DNA from: JACDAN01 sp036554945 | Lineage (GTDB): Bacteria; Actinomycetota; Thermoleophilia; Gaiellales; Gaiellaceae | Direction of reading: 5' to 3' | DNA: 64,000 nucleotides | Assembly: GCA_036554945.1 (NCBI GenBank) | Contig: DATBMH010000044.1 | Coordinates: 1-64,000 of the forward strand | In this document: piece by piece, positions 16,121-25,707 of the stretch | Numbering within the stretch: position 1 is the first letter of the stretch | Layout of the letters: each line of letters begins with the position of its first letter | Made by a program: the position numbers and the translations under genes | The notes under the pieces: generated by a model | Seen by the model: only the letters and a program-made list of their open reading frames with translations | The model's database searches: none | What the model was told of the DNA's origin: nothing

Positions 16121-16864
16121 ATGACGGACCACCGGACGGGAACGCGTGAGGAGTGGCGCGCCGCGCGCGAGCAGCTCCTCGCCCGCGAGAAGGAGCACAC
16201 CAGGCTCGGGGACGAGATCGCCCGACAGCGCCGGGAGCTGCCGTGGGTGCCGCTCGAGAAGGAGTACCGCTTCGACACGGACGCCGGCGAGAAGACGCTC
16301 GTCGAGCTGTTCGACGGGCGATCCCAGCTCCTCGTCTACCACTTCATGTTCGGCCCCAGCTACGAGGCCGGCTGCACGACCTGCTCGTCGATGGCCGACG
16401 GCATCGACGGGATGATCCCGCACCTGAACGCCCACGACGTGACGATGGTCTTCGTGTCACAAGCGCCGCTGGAGAAGCTGCAGGCGTACAAGCGGCGAAT
16501 GGGCTGGCGCTTCCCCTGGGTGTCGTCGGCCAACGGCGACTTCAACGTCGACCTCGGGTTCTCGCGCAGCGAGGAGGGGACGCGCGAGTGGGCGGAGCCG
16601 ATCGTCGAGCAGCTGCCGCCGGTCGCGACCCGGAACGCGGACGACGCCGGAACCGACATCTTCGGCTACCTGACCGAGAGCCAGGGGCTGAGCGCCTTCG
16701 CCCTGGACGAGGACGGCGTCGTCTACCAGACCTACTCCACCGGGGCTCGCGGGGTCGAGTTCCTGATGGGCTACTACGCGGTCCTCGACCGCACGCCGAA
16801 GGGCCGCGACGAAGGCGGCGACTTCCAGCTCTGGGTCCGCCCGCACGACGAGTACGGCAGGTGA
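16121..16864 (+). CDS. DUF899 thioredoxin-like family protein
   Basis: The 247-aa protein matches DUF899. It has an N-terminal helix, then LPWVPLEKEYRFDTDAG, a thioredoxin-like strand-helix with the redox-type motif GCTTCSS near residue 85, and the conserved VFVSQAPLEKLQAYKRRMGW and WVSSANGDFNVDLGF blocks. Function is unproven; a thiol-dependent role is suggested by the CTTC pair. It lies head to head with the MocR regulator, which is probably its controller. The ATG at 16121 has no strong ribosome-binding site. Confidence 0.85.
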   Translation: MTDHRTGTREEWRAAREQLLAREKEHTRLGDEIARQRRELPWVPLEKEYRFDTDAGEKTLVELFDGRSQLLVYHFMFGPSYEAGCTTCSSMADGIDGMIPHLNAHDVTMVFVSQAPLEKLQAYKRRMGWRFPWVSSANGDFNVDLGFSRSEEGTREWAEPIVEQLPPVATRNADDAGTDIFGYLTESQGLSAFALDEDGVVYQTYSTGARGVEFLMGYYAVLDRTPKGRDEGGDFQLWVRPHDEYGR

Positions 16865-16865
16865 C

Positions 16866-18380
16866 TCAGAACGACCAGAAGACGGGGACCAGCAGCACTG
16901 CGACTGCCCCGAAGAGGACGAGCAACGGGAGCCCGAGCCTCCAGTAGTCGCCGAAGCGGTACCCGCCCGGCTCCATGACCATCAGATTCGCCGGGGTCGC
17001 GACCGGCGTCAGGAACGAGGCCGCGGCCGCCACCGCCACGCCGACGAGCAGCGGCTTCGCCGAGACGTCGAGCTCCGCGGCGGCCGAGATCGCAATCGGG
17101 ATGACGATCAGCGCGGTCGCCATGTTCGAGATGAGCTGGCCGAGGACGAGGACGAGCACGACCACTCCCAGGAGCAGGGCTCGAGGCCCCGCGTCGCCGA
17201 CCGTGTCGACGAGGCCGTCGGCGAGCCGCTCCGCTGCGCCGCTCTGCGTCATCGCGGTCGAGAGCGGGATCATCCCTGCGACCAGGATGACCGTCGTCCA
17301 CGCGACCCCCGCGTAGGCCTGCTCGATCGAGAGCACACCCGAGACGACGATCGCTCCCGCCGCGAGCAGGCCGGCCGCGGCGGGCGGGATCACGCCGGTC
17401 GCGAGGAGGATCACCATCCCGACGAGGACGACCGTCGCCCGCTTCGCGCCAGGGCCGAGCGGCACCGCCTGCCGCCTCACGAGCTCCGGCCGGTCGACCA
17501 CGAGCACGTCGGGATCGTCGAGGTGCTCGCCGAGCGCGCCCCACGTCCCCTGGAGCAGCAGGGTGTCCCCCACCTCGAGCCTCGTCTCGCCTGCGAGCTC
17601 CTCGCCCCTGCGTTGCACGGCGAGCACGACGAGATCGCCGCTCTCGGTGACCATCCCCGGGTAGGCGATCTGCCCGACGAGCTCCGAGCGCGGCGGGATC
17701 AGCACCTCGGCCGCCCCCTTCGTCCGCGTCAGCAGCGCATCGTCGGCGTCGAGGCCGTACTGATGGACGAGCGTCCTCGCGTGCCTGCTGAAGTCGGTCG
17801 GCATCGATCGCGGTGGACGGTGCGGCAGCAGGCGCTCGCCGAGGAGGACGACGATCGCGATCGTGCCGGCGAGGAGCGGGAGGCCGACCAGGGCGAAGTC
17901 GAAGTACCCGATCCGGCCGACGCCCGCATCGCGCGCCGCGTCCGAGACGATCACGTTGACGGGGGAGCCCGTGAGGACCAGCAGCGAGCCGGCGTGCGCG
18001 GCGAACGCCACAGGCATCAGCACCTGTGACGGCTCGAACCGCAGCCGCACCGCCATCACGACCACCACCGGAACCAGCGCAGCGACCGAGCCGTTGACGG
18101 TGATCAGCGCCGTCAGCCCGGCGCAGAGCAGCATCGTCAGGACGAGGATCCGGGTGCGGCTCTCGCCGGCTCTCATGATCAGCTGGTTGCCGGCCCAAGC
18201 CGTCACCCCACTCGAGTCGAGTGCCTCGCTGACGACGAACAGGGAGGCGATGAAGACGACCGTCGGGTCGCCGAAGCCGGCGAGCGACTGCTCGAGGTCC
18301 AGCACGCCGGTGGCCCAGAGCGAGAGGGCGACCCCGACCGCGACGACGGCGACGGGCAGCCGGTCCCAGACGAAGACCAC
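16866..18380 (-). CDS. SLC13/ArsB-type permease with RCK-like (TrkA-C) domain
   Basis: The product (504 aa from GTG 18380) is an ion-transporter-superfamily anion permease. It has about ten membrane helices and the paired re-entrant motifs GSPVNVIVSDAA and TPVATPANLMV. A TrkA-C-like domain (about 215-290: VLIPPRSELVGQ, TRLEVGDTLLLQGTW) interrupts the membrane domain. Such proteins import sulfate, dicarboxylate or similar anions with sodium. The preceding in-frame codons encode TITFLVLGATVV, a further part of helix 1, so the true start is likely upstream at CTG 18425. It follows the YfcC-like gene by a few bases. Confidence 0.83.
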   Translation of the reverse strand: MVFVWDRLPVAVVAVGVALSLWATGVLDLEQSLAGFGDPTVVFIASLFVVSEALDSSGVTAWAGNQLIMRAGESRTRILVLTMLLCAGLTALITVNGSVAALVPVVVVMAVRLRFEPSQVLMPVAFAAHAGSLLVLTGSPVNVIVSDAARDAGVGRIGYFDFALVGLPLLAGTIAIVVLLGERLLPHRPPRSMPTDFSRHARTLVHQYGLDADDALLTRTKGAAEVLIPPRSELVGQIAYPGMVTESGDLVVLAVQRRGEELAGETRLEVGDTLLLQGTWGALGEHLDDPDVLVVDRPELVRRQAVPLGPGAKRATVVLVGMVILLATGVIPPAAAGLLAAGAIVVSGVLSIEQAYAGVAWTTVILVAGMIPLSTAMTQSGAAERLADGLVDTVGDAGPRALLLGVVVLVLVLGQLISNMATALIVIPIAISAAAELDVSAKPLLVGVAVAAAASFLTPVATPANLMVMEPGGYRFGDYWRLGLPLLVLFGAVAVLLVPVFWSF

Positions 18381-18429
18381 GACGGTCGCGCCGAGGACCA
18401 GGAAGGTGATGGTCTCGTCGCCCAGCGTG

Positions 18430-19965
18430 CTACTCGAGCGCCGCGGCCACCCCGAGCATCACGAGGCAGGCCACGGCGAGGATCCCCATCAGCGGCAGCA
18501 TGAAGCGGATCCACCGGTCGTAGCGCACGCCGGCGAGCGCGATGCCCGCCATCACGACGGCGCTCGTGGGCGTGATGAAGCGCGCGATCCCGGCGCCCCA
18601 GCTCCACGCGGTCACGACGAGCGGCCGGGACACGTCGGCGAAGTCCCCGAGCGGCGCGAGCAGCGGCATCGCGAGCGTGGCGTGCCCCGAGGACGACGGG
18701 ATGATGAAGGCGATGCCGGTGTTGATGATGAACACGAGCCCCGTGAAGGTGACTGCGGAAGTCCCGCTGACCGCGTCCTCCATCCAGCTCAGGATCGTGT
18801 CGATCGTCTGCGTGTTGTTGAGGATCACCGTCACGCCTCGGGCCAGCACGACGGCGATGCCCGCGCCGATGAAGTCCCCGAATCCGCGCATGATGTTCCG
18901 TGTGATCTCGCCCTCGCCGTAGCCCGCCACGAGGCCCACCACGATCGACGAGACGAGGAAGAGCGCGATCAGCTCGGGGAACCACCAGCCCAGGTTCCAC
19001 CACGGATCGTTGGGGACCGGCTCATGCGTGACCGGATCGACGTTCACGCCGAGGTCGAAGATCGAGTCCCACGGGATCACGGAGAAGACGAGCAGCGCGA
19101 ACGTGAAGGCGGTGATCCCGAGGATCGCCTTCTGCCGCCCGCTGAGCGTCAGCGTCGCGGCCGACGCCTCCTTCTTCACGAGCTCCTCGTCCTCGGGCTG
19201 GAACCCGACGAGCGACCTGCCGTGGTCCGCCTTCGACCGCTCCGCGTAGCGCACGACGTAGGCGATCGTGATGGCCGTGAGCACGACCCAGCCGATCCAG
19301 CGGAGCCCGATCCCGTCGCCGATCCCGACGTCTGCGAACCCGCTTGCGACCCCGATCGAGAACGGGTTGACCGTGGACGCCATCGCGCCCACGGTGGCCG
19401 AGGCGATGATCATCCCGGCGACGGCCATGCGGTCGTAGCCGAGCGCGAGCAGCAGCGGGATCAGCAGCGCGTAGAAGCCGAGCGTCTCATCGGCCCAGCC
19501 CATCGTCGTGCCGAGCAGTGAGAACAGCGCCATGACCGCCACGATCACCAGCCAGGGCCTCGCGCGCACCGCGTAGGCGAGGCGGCCGATCGCCACGTCG
19601 AGTGCCCCGGTCGCGAGCACCATCGTCATGAAGGCGCCGATCGCCAGCACGAACGCGAACACGCCGACCGCGCCGAACAGGCTGCCGACGCCGAACGGCT
19701 GGACGACGCCGGTCTCCGGATCCTGGAGGCCGTACAGGCCGTTGACCGGCGCCAGGAAGAAGTCCTCGACCCGCTCACCGGCCGTCTGAGGCGCGTCGAT
19801 CCGCTCGTACGATCCCGGCGCGGGGACGCCGCTCTCGTCGCGGTCGTACCGGCCGGCCGGAATGATGAACGCCGCGACCCAGACCAGGAACGTCACGATC
19901 ACCAGGACCGTCAGGGTCCCCGGGAACTGGAAGCCCTTCTTCTCGTCCTGCGCCGCCTCGGTCAT
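18430..19965 (-). CDS. YfcC-family (C4-dicarboxylate-like) integral membrane transporter
   Basis: The 511-aa protein has 11-12 membrane segments. Family features include FIIPAGRYDR near residue 30, MGWADETLGFYALLIPLLLALGYDRM in the middle, and the C-terminal FIIPSSSGHATLAMPLLAPLGDF. YfcC/DcuC relatives carry C4-dicarboxylates or amino acids and often sit beside peptidases. The start at 19965 has GAAGGGAG upstream. It overlaps the M20 peptidase stop (ATGA), so peptide hydrolysis and uptake may be linked. Confidence 0.82.
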   Translation of the reverse strand: MTEAAQDEKKGFQFPGTLTVLVIVTFLVWVAAFIIPAGRYDRDESGVPAPGSYERIDAPQTAGERVEDFFLAPVNGLYGLQDPETGVVQPFGVGSLFGAVGVFAFVLAIGAFMTMVLATGALDVAIGRLAYAVRARPWLVIVAVMALFSLLGTTMGWADETLGFYALLIPLLLALGYDRMAVAGMIIASATVGAMASTVNPFSIGVASGFADVGIGDGIGLRWIGWVVLTAITIAYVVRYAERSKADHGRSLVGFQPEDEELVKKEASAATLTLSGRQKAILGITAFTFALLVFSVIPWDSIFDLGVNVDPVTHEPVPNDPWWNLGWWFPELIALFLVSSIVVGLVAGYGEGEITRNIMRGFGDFIGAGIAVVLARGVTVILNNTQTIDTILSWMEDAVSGTSAVTFTGLVFIINTGIAFIIPSSSGHATLAMPLLAPLGDFADVSRPLVVTAWSWGAGIARFITPTSAVVMAGIALAGVRYDRWIRFMLPLMGILAVACLVMLGVAAALE

Positions 19966-21323
19966 GCCGCTCCCTTCAGTCGCTCGGCGAGCTCCTCGAA
20001 GAACTGCGTCTCGGCGACGAGCGCCTTCTCCCACTCGTCGACGAGCACCCGCTCGTTCGGCCCGTGGATGTTCGCGAAGCTGTCCGTCGACCCGAACACG
20101 AACATCGCCGCGTCGGGAACGCCCTCGCTCATGGCCTTGACGAGCGGGATCGCCCCGCCCGACGCGATCTCGACCGTGTCGGCTCCCCACGCCGCTTTCA
20201 TCGCCGCGACCATCGCGTCCCAGGCCGGCCCGCTCGAGCCGGCTCGGTACCCGTCGCCCGCCGAGCCCGCGGTCAGCGCGAGCGGCACGCCGAAGGGCCG
20301 CTGCGCCTCCAAGTGCCGCATGACGACGGCCTGAGCCTCAGCTGCCGGCTGCTCCGGATGGACCCGGACGTTGAGCACGGCCCGCGCGTACGCCTGGACC
20401 GCCGCGGCGGCTCCTTCGACGGCGGGACAGTCGATCCCCAGGACCGTGATCCCGGGCCCGCTCCAGATCTTCGAGCCGAGATCGCCGGTGCCGACGATCG
20501 GCATCCCCGGCTCCAGCTCGGCGAGCATCCGGAACTCCTCGTCCGTGTAGCTCTCGCCGGTCCACTCTTCGCGGAGCAACCCCTCCACCGCGACGTCTCC
20601 GTTGTCGTCCCACAGGCTCGAGAGGGCCGCCAGCAGCACGATGAGCGCGTCCGGCGCCGCGCCGCCGTACTGTCCGGCGTGCTTGTTGCTCGCCAGCGTC
20701 CGGACCTCGGCCGTGACGCGCGCATCGCCGCGGAGCGACACGGTCAACGAGGGCTGGCCCGCGCGGATCGAGCCGCCGTCCGCGACGACGATCGCGTCCG
20801 CGCGGAACGGCTCCGGGTTCGCGCTCGGGTAGCCCTCCTCCAGCGGGCTTCCAACCTCCTCTTGGCCCTCCAGGAGGAGCTTGATCCCGACCGGAGGCCG
20901 GCCGTCCCAAGCACGGAGCGCACCCACGTGGACGAGGAGGTTCGACTTCGAGTCGGCGGTGCCGCGTCCGTAGATCGCGCCATCCCGCTCGGTTGCCTCG
21001 AACGGCGGCGTCTCCCACTTCGACTCCTCCCCCGCCGGCACGACGTCGTAGTGGCCGTAGAGGAGGACGGTGGGAGCTCCCGGCGGCCCGGGGATCTTCC
21101 CGGTGATGATCGGAGCGGTGTCGGGCAGCGCGAGCGTGTCGAGGTCCTCGACGCCTGCATCTCGGAACAGCTCGACGATCGCCTCGTGCGCCTCGAGCAG
21201 CGCCGGGTGGGTGTGCTCCGGAAAGCCCCATTCCGACACCGAGGGGATCGCGACGAGCCGCGCCAGATCCTCCTTCAGCTGAGGCAACAACGACGACACG
21301 TTGCCCGGCGGGAATCGATGCAC
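19962..21323 (-). CDS. M20 family metallopeptidase (dipeptidase-like)
   Basis: The 453-aa protein has the M20 zinc-binding sequence: His in LLYGHYDVVP, Asp in GRGTADSKSN, and the catalytic Glu pair in LEGQEEVGSP. The Asp in VVADGG and a His near the C-terminus (NIHGPNERV) complete the ligands. A lid domain (about 190-340) is present. Family members are Xaa-Xaa or beta-Ala-Xaa dipeptidases. The GTG at 21323 is used; GTG 21299 is possible. It is first in a three-gene transcript with YfcC and the SLC13-type permease. Confidence 0.88.
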   Translation of the reverse strand: MHRFPPGNVSSLLPQLKEDLARLVAIPSVSEWGFPEHTHPALLEAHEAIVELFRDAGVEDLDTLALPDTAPIITGKIPGPPGAPTVLLYGHYDVVPAGEESKWETPPFEATERDGAIYGRGTADSKSNLLVHVGALRAWDGRPPVGIKLLLEGQEEVGSPLEEGYPSANPEPFRADAIVVADGGSIRAGQPSLTVSLRGDARVTAEVRTLASNKHAGQYGGAAPDALIVLLAALSSLWDDNGDVAVEGLLREEWTGESYTDEEFRMLAELEPGMPIVGTGDLGSKIWSGPGITVLGIDCPAVEGAAAAVQAYARAVLNVRVHPEQPAAEAQAVVMRHLEAQRPFGVPLALTAGSAGDGYRAGSSGPAWDAMVAAMKAAWGADTVEIASGGAIPLVKAMSEGVPDAAMFVFGSTDSFANIHGPNERVLVDEWEKALVAETQFFEELAERLKGAA

Positions 21324-21395
21324 GGCGAATCGGACCCATGCAGGGTGGACGGCACCTCGATCATGTCATGGGCCGAGCGGCCCGTTCAACGGCCG

Positions 21396-22058
21396 TCAGG
21401 CGCCGGGCACGACCAAGCCGGACTCGTACGCGACGACCACGGCCTGCGCCCGGTCGCGGAGGCCGAGCTTCCCGAGCACATGGCTCACGTGGGTCTTGAC
21501 GGTCTCGTCGCTGAGCACGAGCCGCTCGGCGATCTCGTGGTTCGAGAGGCCCTCCGCGACGAGGCCGAGGATCTCGGTCTCGCGCGGCGTGAGCGCGTCG
21601 AGCTCCTCGGGACGCGGCTGCTGGCGCGGGCGCATGCGGGCGAACTCCGCGATCAGGCGCCGCGTGATCGCGGGTGCGAGCAGCGCCTCCCCGGCGGCGA
21701 CGACCCGCACCGCCTCGAACAGCGTCTCGGCAGGAGCGTCTTTGAGCAGGAAGCCGCTGGCGCCCGCCTGCAGCGCGTCGTAGACGTAGTCGTCGAGGTC
21801 GAAGGTCGTGAGGACGAGGATGCGCGGCCCGTCGTCGTCGGCGGCTGCGCAGATCAGGCGCGTCGCGTCGATCCCGTCCATGACGGGCATGCGGACGTCC
21901 ATCAGGACGACGTCCGGCTTGTGATCCGCGCACAGGCGAACCGCCTCGGCGCCGTCCGCCGCCGTCGCGGCGACGGTGATGTCGGACTGGGTCTCGAGCA
22001 GCGCCGCGAACCCGGCGCGCACGACCTCCTGATCGTCGACGACGAGCGCGCGGATCAC
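21396..22058 (-). CDS. NarL/LuxR-type response regulator
   Basis: The 220-aa protein has a receiver domain (1-120) with paired acids VVDDQEV, phosphoacceptor Asp in VVLMDVRMP and Lys in GFLLKDA. A LuxR helix-turn-helix follows (about 150-215: LTPRETEILGLVAEGLSNHEIAERL). It is fully conserved, so phosphorylation-dependent DNA binding is expected. It overlaps the upstream histidine kinase gene by four bases (GTGA) and is its cognate regulator. The divergent ABC-2 exporter (23417-25137) is the likely target. Confidence 0.92.
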   Translation of the reverse strand: MIRALVVDDQEVVRAGFAALLETQSDITVAATAADGAEAVRLCADHKPDVVLMDVRMPVMDGIDATRLICAAADDDGPRILVLTTFDLDDYVYDALQAGASGFLLKDAPAETLFEAVRVVAAGEALLAPAITRRLIAEFARMRPRQQPRPEELDALTPRETEILGLVAEGLSNHEIAERLVLSDETVKTHVSHVLGKLGLRDRAQAVVVAYESGLVVPGA

Positions 22059-23251
22059 GACGCGGCCTCGACGGCCGGGAGCGTCGCGTCCACCTCGAAG
22101 CCACCGCCCTCGGCGGCGCCGAAGGAGAGTGTCCCGCCGGCGATCGCCGCGCGGTCGCGCATCCCGGCGAGCCCGTGCCCGGCGACCACCTCCCCGTTCG
22201 CCGGCCCGGGCCCGTAGTCGCGCACCCGCAGGCGAAGCTCGTCCTCGCCGTACGAGACCTCGACGTCCACGTCCGCGCCCGGAGCGTGTCTCCGCGCGTT
22301 CGTCAGCGCCTCCTGGACGATGCGGTACGCGGCGAGATCGATCCCCGCCGGAAGCTCGGGCACCTTCCCCTGGAGGATCAGGCGGACGTTCGCGCCCGCG
22401 TCCCGCGCCGTGTCGACGAGGTCGTTGAGGCTCTCGAGGCCGGGCTGGGGTGACCGGTCCGCCTCGCCTTCGACGTCCTCCCGGAGCACGCCGAGGAGCC
22501 GGCGCGTCTCGTTCAGGGCCTCTCTCGCCGTGACGGCGATCGCCTCGAAACGGCCTCTTGCGTCCTTGGAGAGCCTGGGCGACGTGAGCCGGGCGGCCTC
22601 GCTCTGGACGGCGATCACTGAGAGGTGGTGCGCGACGATGTCGTGCAGCTCGCGCGCGATCCGCGCCCGCTCCTCCATCGCGCTCTGCTCCCGCACGCTC
22701 TCCGCCATCGCCTCCTGCGTCGCGTCGAGGGCGGCGACCGCCTCCGTTCGCTTGCGCGTCGACTCGGCCACCAGCATCGCCGCGGCCGCCAGGAGCAGCG
22801 GGGCGCTGCTCGCGAGACCGACCTCACTGGCGTCGAGCGGCGCCATCGCGTGCACGAGGAACGGCAGGAGCAGCGGGATCCCGAGCAGCAGCCCGCGACG
22901 GACGACGAGGTGCCCGATCGTGTACACGAGGACGCCGAGACCGGTCACCGTAAGCGGCGCGTCCGGCTCGGCGAGGATCAGCATCGTGAAGAACGTCGTC
23001 GCGAGTGCGGCCCAGAACGGGTACCGGCGCGCCGCGAGGAACGGCAGGACGGCCAGCACGTTGAAGAGGATCGCCGCCGTGGTATCCGACTGACCCTCGA
23101 ACGGGAACTCCCCGACCTTCGGCGTGTTGAGGCTCGCCTCCAGCGTCGCGGTCGCCACGAGGACGAGCGCGAGCGCGACCTGGCCGTCGCGGCCGGAGAA
23201 CATGCGTCGGGCCGCGAGGAGCAGGCGTTCGATCTCCGGCGGGAGCTCCAC
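22055..23251 (-). CDS. HisKA_3 sensor histidine kinase (DesK-like)
   Basis: The 398-aa protein has four to five membrane helices (about 20-165), a HisKA_3 dimerisation domain with the phospho-accepting His in RIARELHDIVAHHL, and a HATPase_c domain (GHGLAGMRDRAAIAGG). There is no large external sensor domain, so it probably senses the membrane state or the ABC exporter. GTG 23251 is preferred over the in-frame GTG at 23344, because CACAAT lies six bases upstream and the shorter form brings helix 1 near the N-terminus. Operon with the response regulator. Confidence 0.87.
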   Translation of the reverse strand: MELPPEIERLLLAARRMFSGRDGQVALALVLVATATLEASLNTPKVGEFPFEGQSDTTAAILFNVLAVLPFLAARRYPFWAALATTFFTMLILAEPDAPLTVTGLGVLVYTIGHLVVRRGLLLGIPLLLPFLVHAMAPLDASEVGLASSAPLLLAAAAMLVAESTRKRTEAVAALDATQEAMAESVREQSAMEERARIARELHDIVAHHLSVIAVQSEAARLTSPRLSKDARGRFEAIAVTAREALNETRRLLGVLREDVEGEADRSPQPGLESLNDLVDTARDAGANVRLILQGKVPELPAGIDLAAYRIVQEALTNARRHAPGADVDVEVSYGEDELRLRVRDYGPGPANGEVVAGHGLAGMRDRAAIAGGTLSFGAAEGGGFEVDATLPAVEAAS

Positions 23252-23403
23252 GCCGTCATTGTGGTCTGCCAAACCCGCCTCCGCCTCGCGCGGCCATGCG
23301 ATCTTCGACCTCACCCCGCAGGGTGAGACGGCGCCCTCCGTCACCGCACCGGGCCGGCCGAAAGACAGCGCTCACGCGCGATGCGTCGAGCGACGCCCGC
23401 TTC

Positions 23404-23409
23404 TACCGT
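23404..23409 (+). promoter_or_regulatory. -10 element (TACCGT) of leaderless ABC-ATPase transcript
   Basis: TACCGT ends seven bases before GTG 23417. No ribosome-binding site separates them. Confidence 0.5.
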
Positions 23410-23416
23410 CATCAGC

Positions 23417-24346
23417 GTGGAGATGACGCTCGAGACGCACGGCCTCAAGAAGCGCTACGGCCGGACCGTCGCGGTCGACGACCTGTCGATCACCGTCCAG
23501 CCCGGCCGGGTCACGGGGTTCGTCGGCCCGAACGGCGCCGGCAAGACGACGACGATGCAGCTGCTGCTCGGGCTCGCCGGCGCGGATGCGGGCCGGGCGC
23601 ACGTCGCCGGCCGCCGCTACGTGACGATCGAGCGCCCGATGACCGTCGTCGGCGCGCTGCTCGACGCCGGAGCCGTCTACCCGGGTCGTTCCGCCCGCAG
23701 CCACTTGCGCTGGCTCGCGCACAGCAACGGCATCCCCGCTGCGCGTGTCGATCGCGTGCTCGAGCTCGTCGGCCTCTCGGGCGTCGCGCGCCGCCGGGTC
23801 CGGACCTTCTCGCTCGGGATGCGCCAGCGGCTCGGGGTCGCTGCAGCGCTGCTCGGAGATCCCCCGATCCTCATGCTCGACGAGCCGACGGTCGGGCTGG
23901 ACCCCGAGGGGATCGTCTGGATGCGGCAGACGCTGCGCGCGCTCGCCGCCGAGGGTCGAACCGTCTTCGTGTCGAGCCACCTGATGGCCGAGCTCGAGGG
24001 GACCGCCGACCAGCTGATCGTCATCGGCCACGGACGGTTGATCGCCGACGTGTCGGTGGACGAGCTCATCGCGGCGGCCGCGGACGGACGGGTCGAGATC
24101 GTCACGCCCGAGGCCTCGGCCGCGATGACCGTGCTCTCGGGCGCCGGCGGCACGGTGGTCTCGAGCGGGCGGGACCGGGTCACCGTCAGCGGTGTCCCGG
24201 CGAGCCGCGTCTCGGCGCTGCTCGCCGCGAGTCGCGTTCCGCTCGAAGGGCTGTCCTCGAGCAGGCCGACGCTCGAGGAGGCGTACTTCCGGCTCACGCG
24301 CGACGCGGGCGAGCACGTCGGCGTCTCGGTCACGGAGGAGCGATGA
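23417..24346 (+). CDS. ABC-2 type exporter ATP-binding protein
   Basis: The 309-aa ATPase has Walker A GPNGAGKTTT, an FSLGMRQRLGVA signature motif and Walker B ILMLDEPT with the following GLDP. A C-terminal extension of about 100 residues is common in BcrA/CcmA-type drug or lipid exporters. GTG 23417 is chosen over the upstream ATG (23381) because a -10-like hexamer lies just before it. It is divergent from a two-component system and cotranscribed with its permease by an ATGA overlap. Confidence 0.9.
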   Translation: MEMTLETHGLKKRYGRTVAVDDLSITVQPGRVTGFVGPNGAGKTTTMQLLLGLAGADAGRAHVAGRRYVTIERPMTVVGALLDAGAVYPGRSARSHLRWLAHSNGIPAARVDRVLELVGLSGVARRRVRTFSLGMRQRLGVAAALLGDPPILMLDEPTVGLDPEGIVWMRQTLRALAAEGRTVFVSSHLMAELEGTADQLIVIGHGRLIADVSVDELIAAAADGRVEIVTPEASAAMTVLSGAGGTVVSSGRDRVTVSGVPASRVSALLAASRVPLEGLSSSRPTLEEAYFRLTRDAGEHVGVSVTEER

Positions 24347-25137
24347 CGCGGACGCTGCACGCCGAGTGGACGAAGCTCCGGACGCAGCGCGGGGTCGTCG
24401 GTGCGCTCGTCGTCATGTGCCTGCTCATGGTCGGGATGACGGAGCTCCTGGTCTCGCAGTCGGAGACCGACGCCGCCTTCGGCGGAGACGACGACGTCGT
24501 CCAGAACGGCCTCGTCGGCGTGGCGTTCGCGGAGCTCGCCGCGGTCGCGGCCGGCGCCTCGTTCATCTGCGCGGAGTACTCCACTGGGATGATCCGGACG
24601 ACGCTGACCGCCACCCAGGGACGCCTGCGCGTGCTGGCGGCGAAGGCGCTCGTGCTGACCCTGGTGACCTTCCCGCTCGCGCTCGCCTCCTGCGCGCTTG
24701 CCTTCGTCCTCGCACAGGAGCTCCAGCACGACCGCGGCTACGTCCCGCCGGCGTACCCGTTCGTCTCGCTCACCGATCCCCCCGCCGTTCGCGCGGTGGT
24801 CGGGACTGCGCTGCTGCTCACCGCCTACACCCTGATCGCCCTCGGCATCGGCGCGATCCTCCGCCAGCCCGGCGTCACGATCGCCACGGGGATCGGGCTC
24901 GTCTTCGTCCCGCTTCTGGTGCTGGGAGCCTTCCCGGAGCACATCCGCGTGCGCGTCGAGCAGTTCTCGCCGCTGGCGGGCATGGCCGTCCAGTCCACGA
25001 CCGACCGGATGCTCAGCGCGTTCGACGGCAAGACCGAGATGCCGATCGGCCACTGGACGGGGCTCGGCGTCAGCTTCGTGTGGGCGCTCGCCCTCCTCGC
25101 GCTCGGTTACGCGCTGTTGCGCGCGCGCGACGCCTGA
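24343..25137 (+). CDS. ABC-2 type permease
   Basis: The 264-aa membrane protein has six predicted helices, beginning after a short cytoplasmic TLHAEWTKLRTQRG segment typical of ABC-2 permeases of the BcrB/YhaP kind (HAEWTKLRS motif). It partners the ATPase in front of it, forming an exporter for an unknown substrate, perhaps an antimicrobial or lipid sensed by the neighbouring histidine kinase. The start codon overlaps the ATPase stop (ATGA). Confidence 0.87.
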   Translation: MTRTLHAEWTKLRTQRGVVGALVVMCLLMVGMTELLVSQSETDAAFGGDDDVVQNGLVGVAFAELAAVAAGASFICAEYSTGMIRTTLTATQGRLRVLAAKALVLTLVTFPLALASCALAFVLAQELQHDRGYVPPAYPFVSLTDPPAVRAVVGTALLLTAYTLIALGIGAILRQPGVTIATGIGLVFVPLLVLGAFPEHIRVRVEQFSPLAGMAVQSTTDRMLSAFDGKTEMPIGHWTGLGVSFVWALALLALGYALLRARDA

Positions 25138-25164
25138 CCCGCCGGAGCTCCGCGCCGTGGTGGC

Positions 25165-25707
25165 CTAGCCGGCGAGGGACGCGTCCCGGAGCGACGACTC
25201 GAAGCCGCCGCCCTCCGGGGCGCAGGAGTACGGGCCGACCGAGACAGGGCCCGGAAGGTGGAGGATGCGGAACAGGCGCCAGGCGCCCTCGAGGTGCGCC
25301 GAGCACGTGACGGTGTCGTCGCGGCGCTCCACGGCCAGGCGGAGCGGAAGCCCGGGGGTCGGCTCCCGCGACCAGTCCGACGCCTGGTTCGTGTGGACGG
25401 CGCTGAGCCACGGGCTCCCGTCCAGCTCCACGCCGAGCTTGAGCCAGCGCCGCTCGTCGGACTCGACGAAGAGGCCTGCCTGGTCGTAGCGGTCGGCGAG
25501 CGTCGCTTCGGCGATGCCCTCGAGCCGGAAGTCGCCGTCGACGGGAACGACGTACGCCTGGCCGTCGTGCCTGGCGCCCTGTCCCTCCGTGACACGCCAG
25601 AAGTCGGTCTGCGCTCGGCAGCGCCAGGTGAGGGCGTCGCGTTCGGCCGCCCACGAGGGCGGCTCGACGATCCAGCGCCAGCCGGGGCGGCCCAGGAACT
25701 CGTCCAT
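25165..25707 (-). CDS. DUF1349 family protein
   Basis: The 180-aa protein has the DUF1349 pattern: a WIVEPP start, TDFWRVTEG, VDGDFRLEGIAEA, YDQAGLFVESDERRWLKLGVE and TNQASDWSREP. The fold is a concanavalin-like beta sandwich, and family members are annotated loosely as regulators or carbohydrate-binding. No signal peptide is visible, so it is probably cytoplasmic. ATG 25707 (MDEFLGRP) is preferred; ATG 25716 is close and equally possible. Monocistronic. Confidence 0.8.
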   Translation of the reverse strand: MDEFLGRPGWRWIVEPPSWAAERDALTWRCRAQTDFWRVTEGQGARHDGQAYVVPVDGDFRLEGIAEATLADRYDQAGLFVESDERRWLKLGVELDGSPWLSAVHTNQASDWSREPTPGLPLRLAVERRDDTVTCSAHLEGAWRLFRILHLPGPVSVGPYSCAPEGGGFESSLRDASLAG

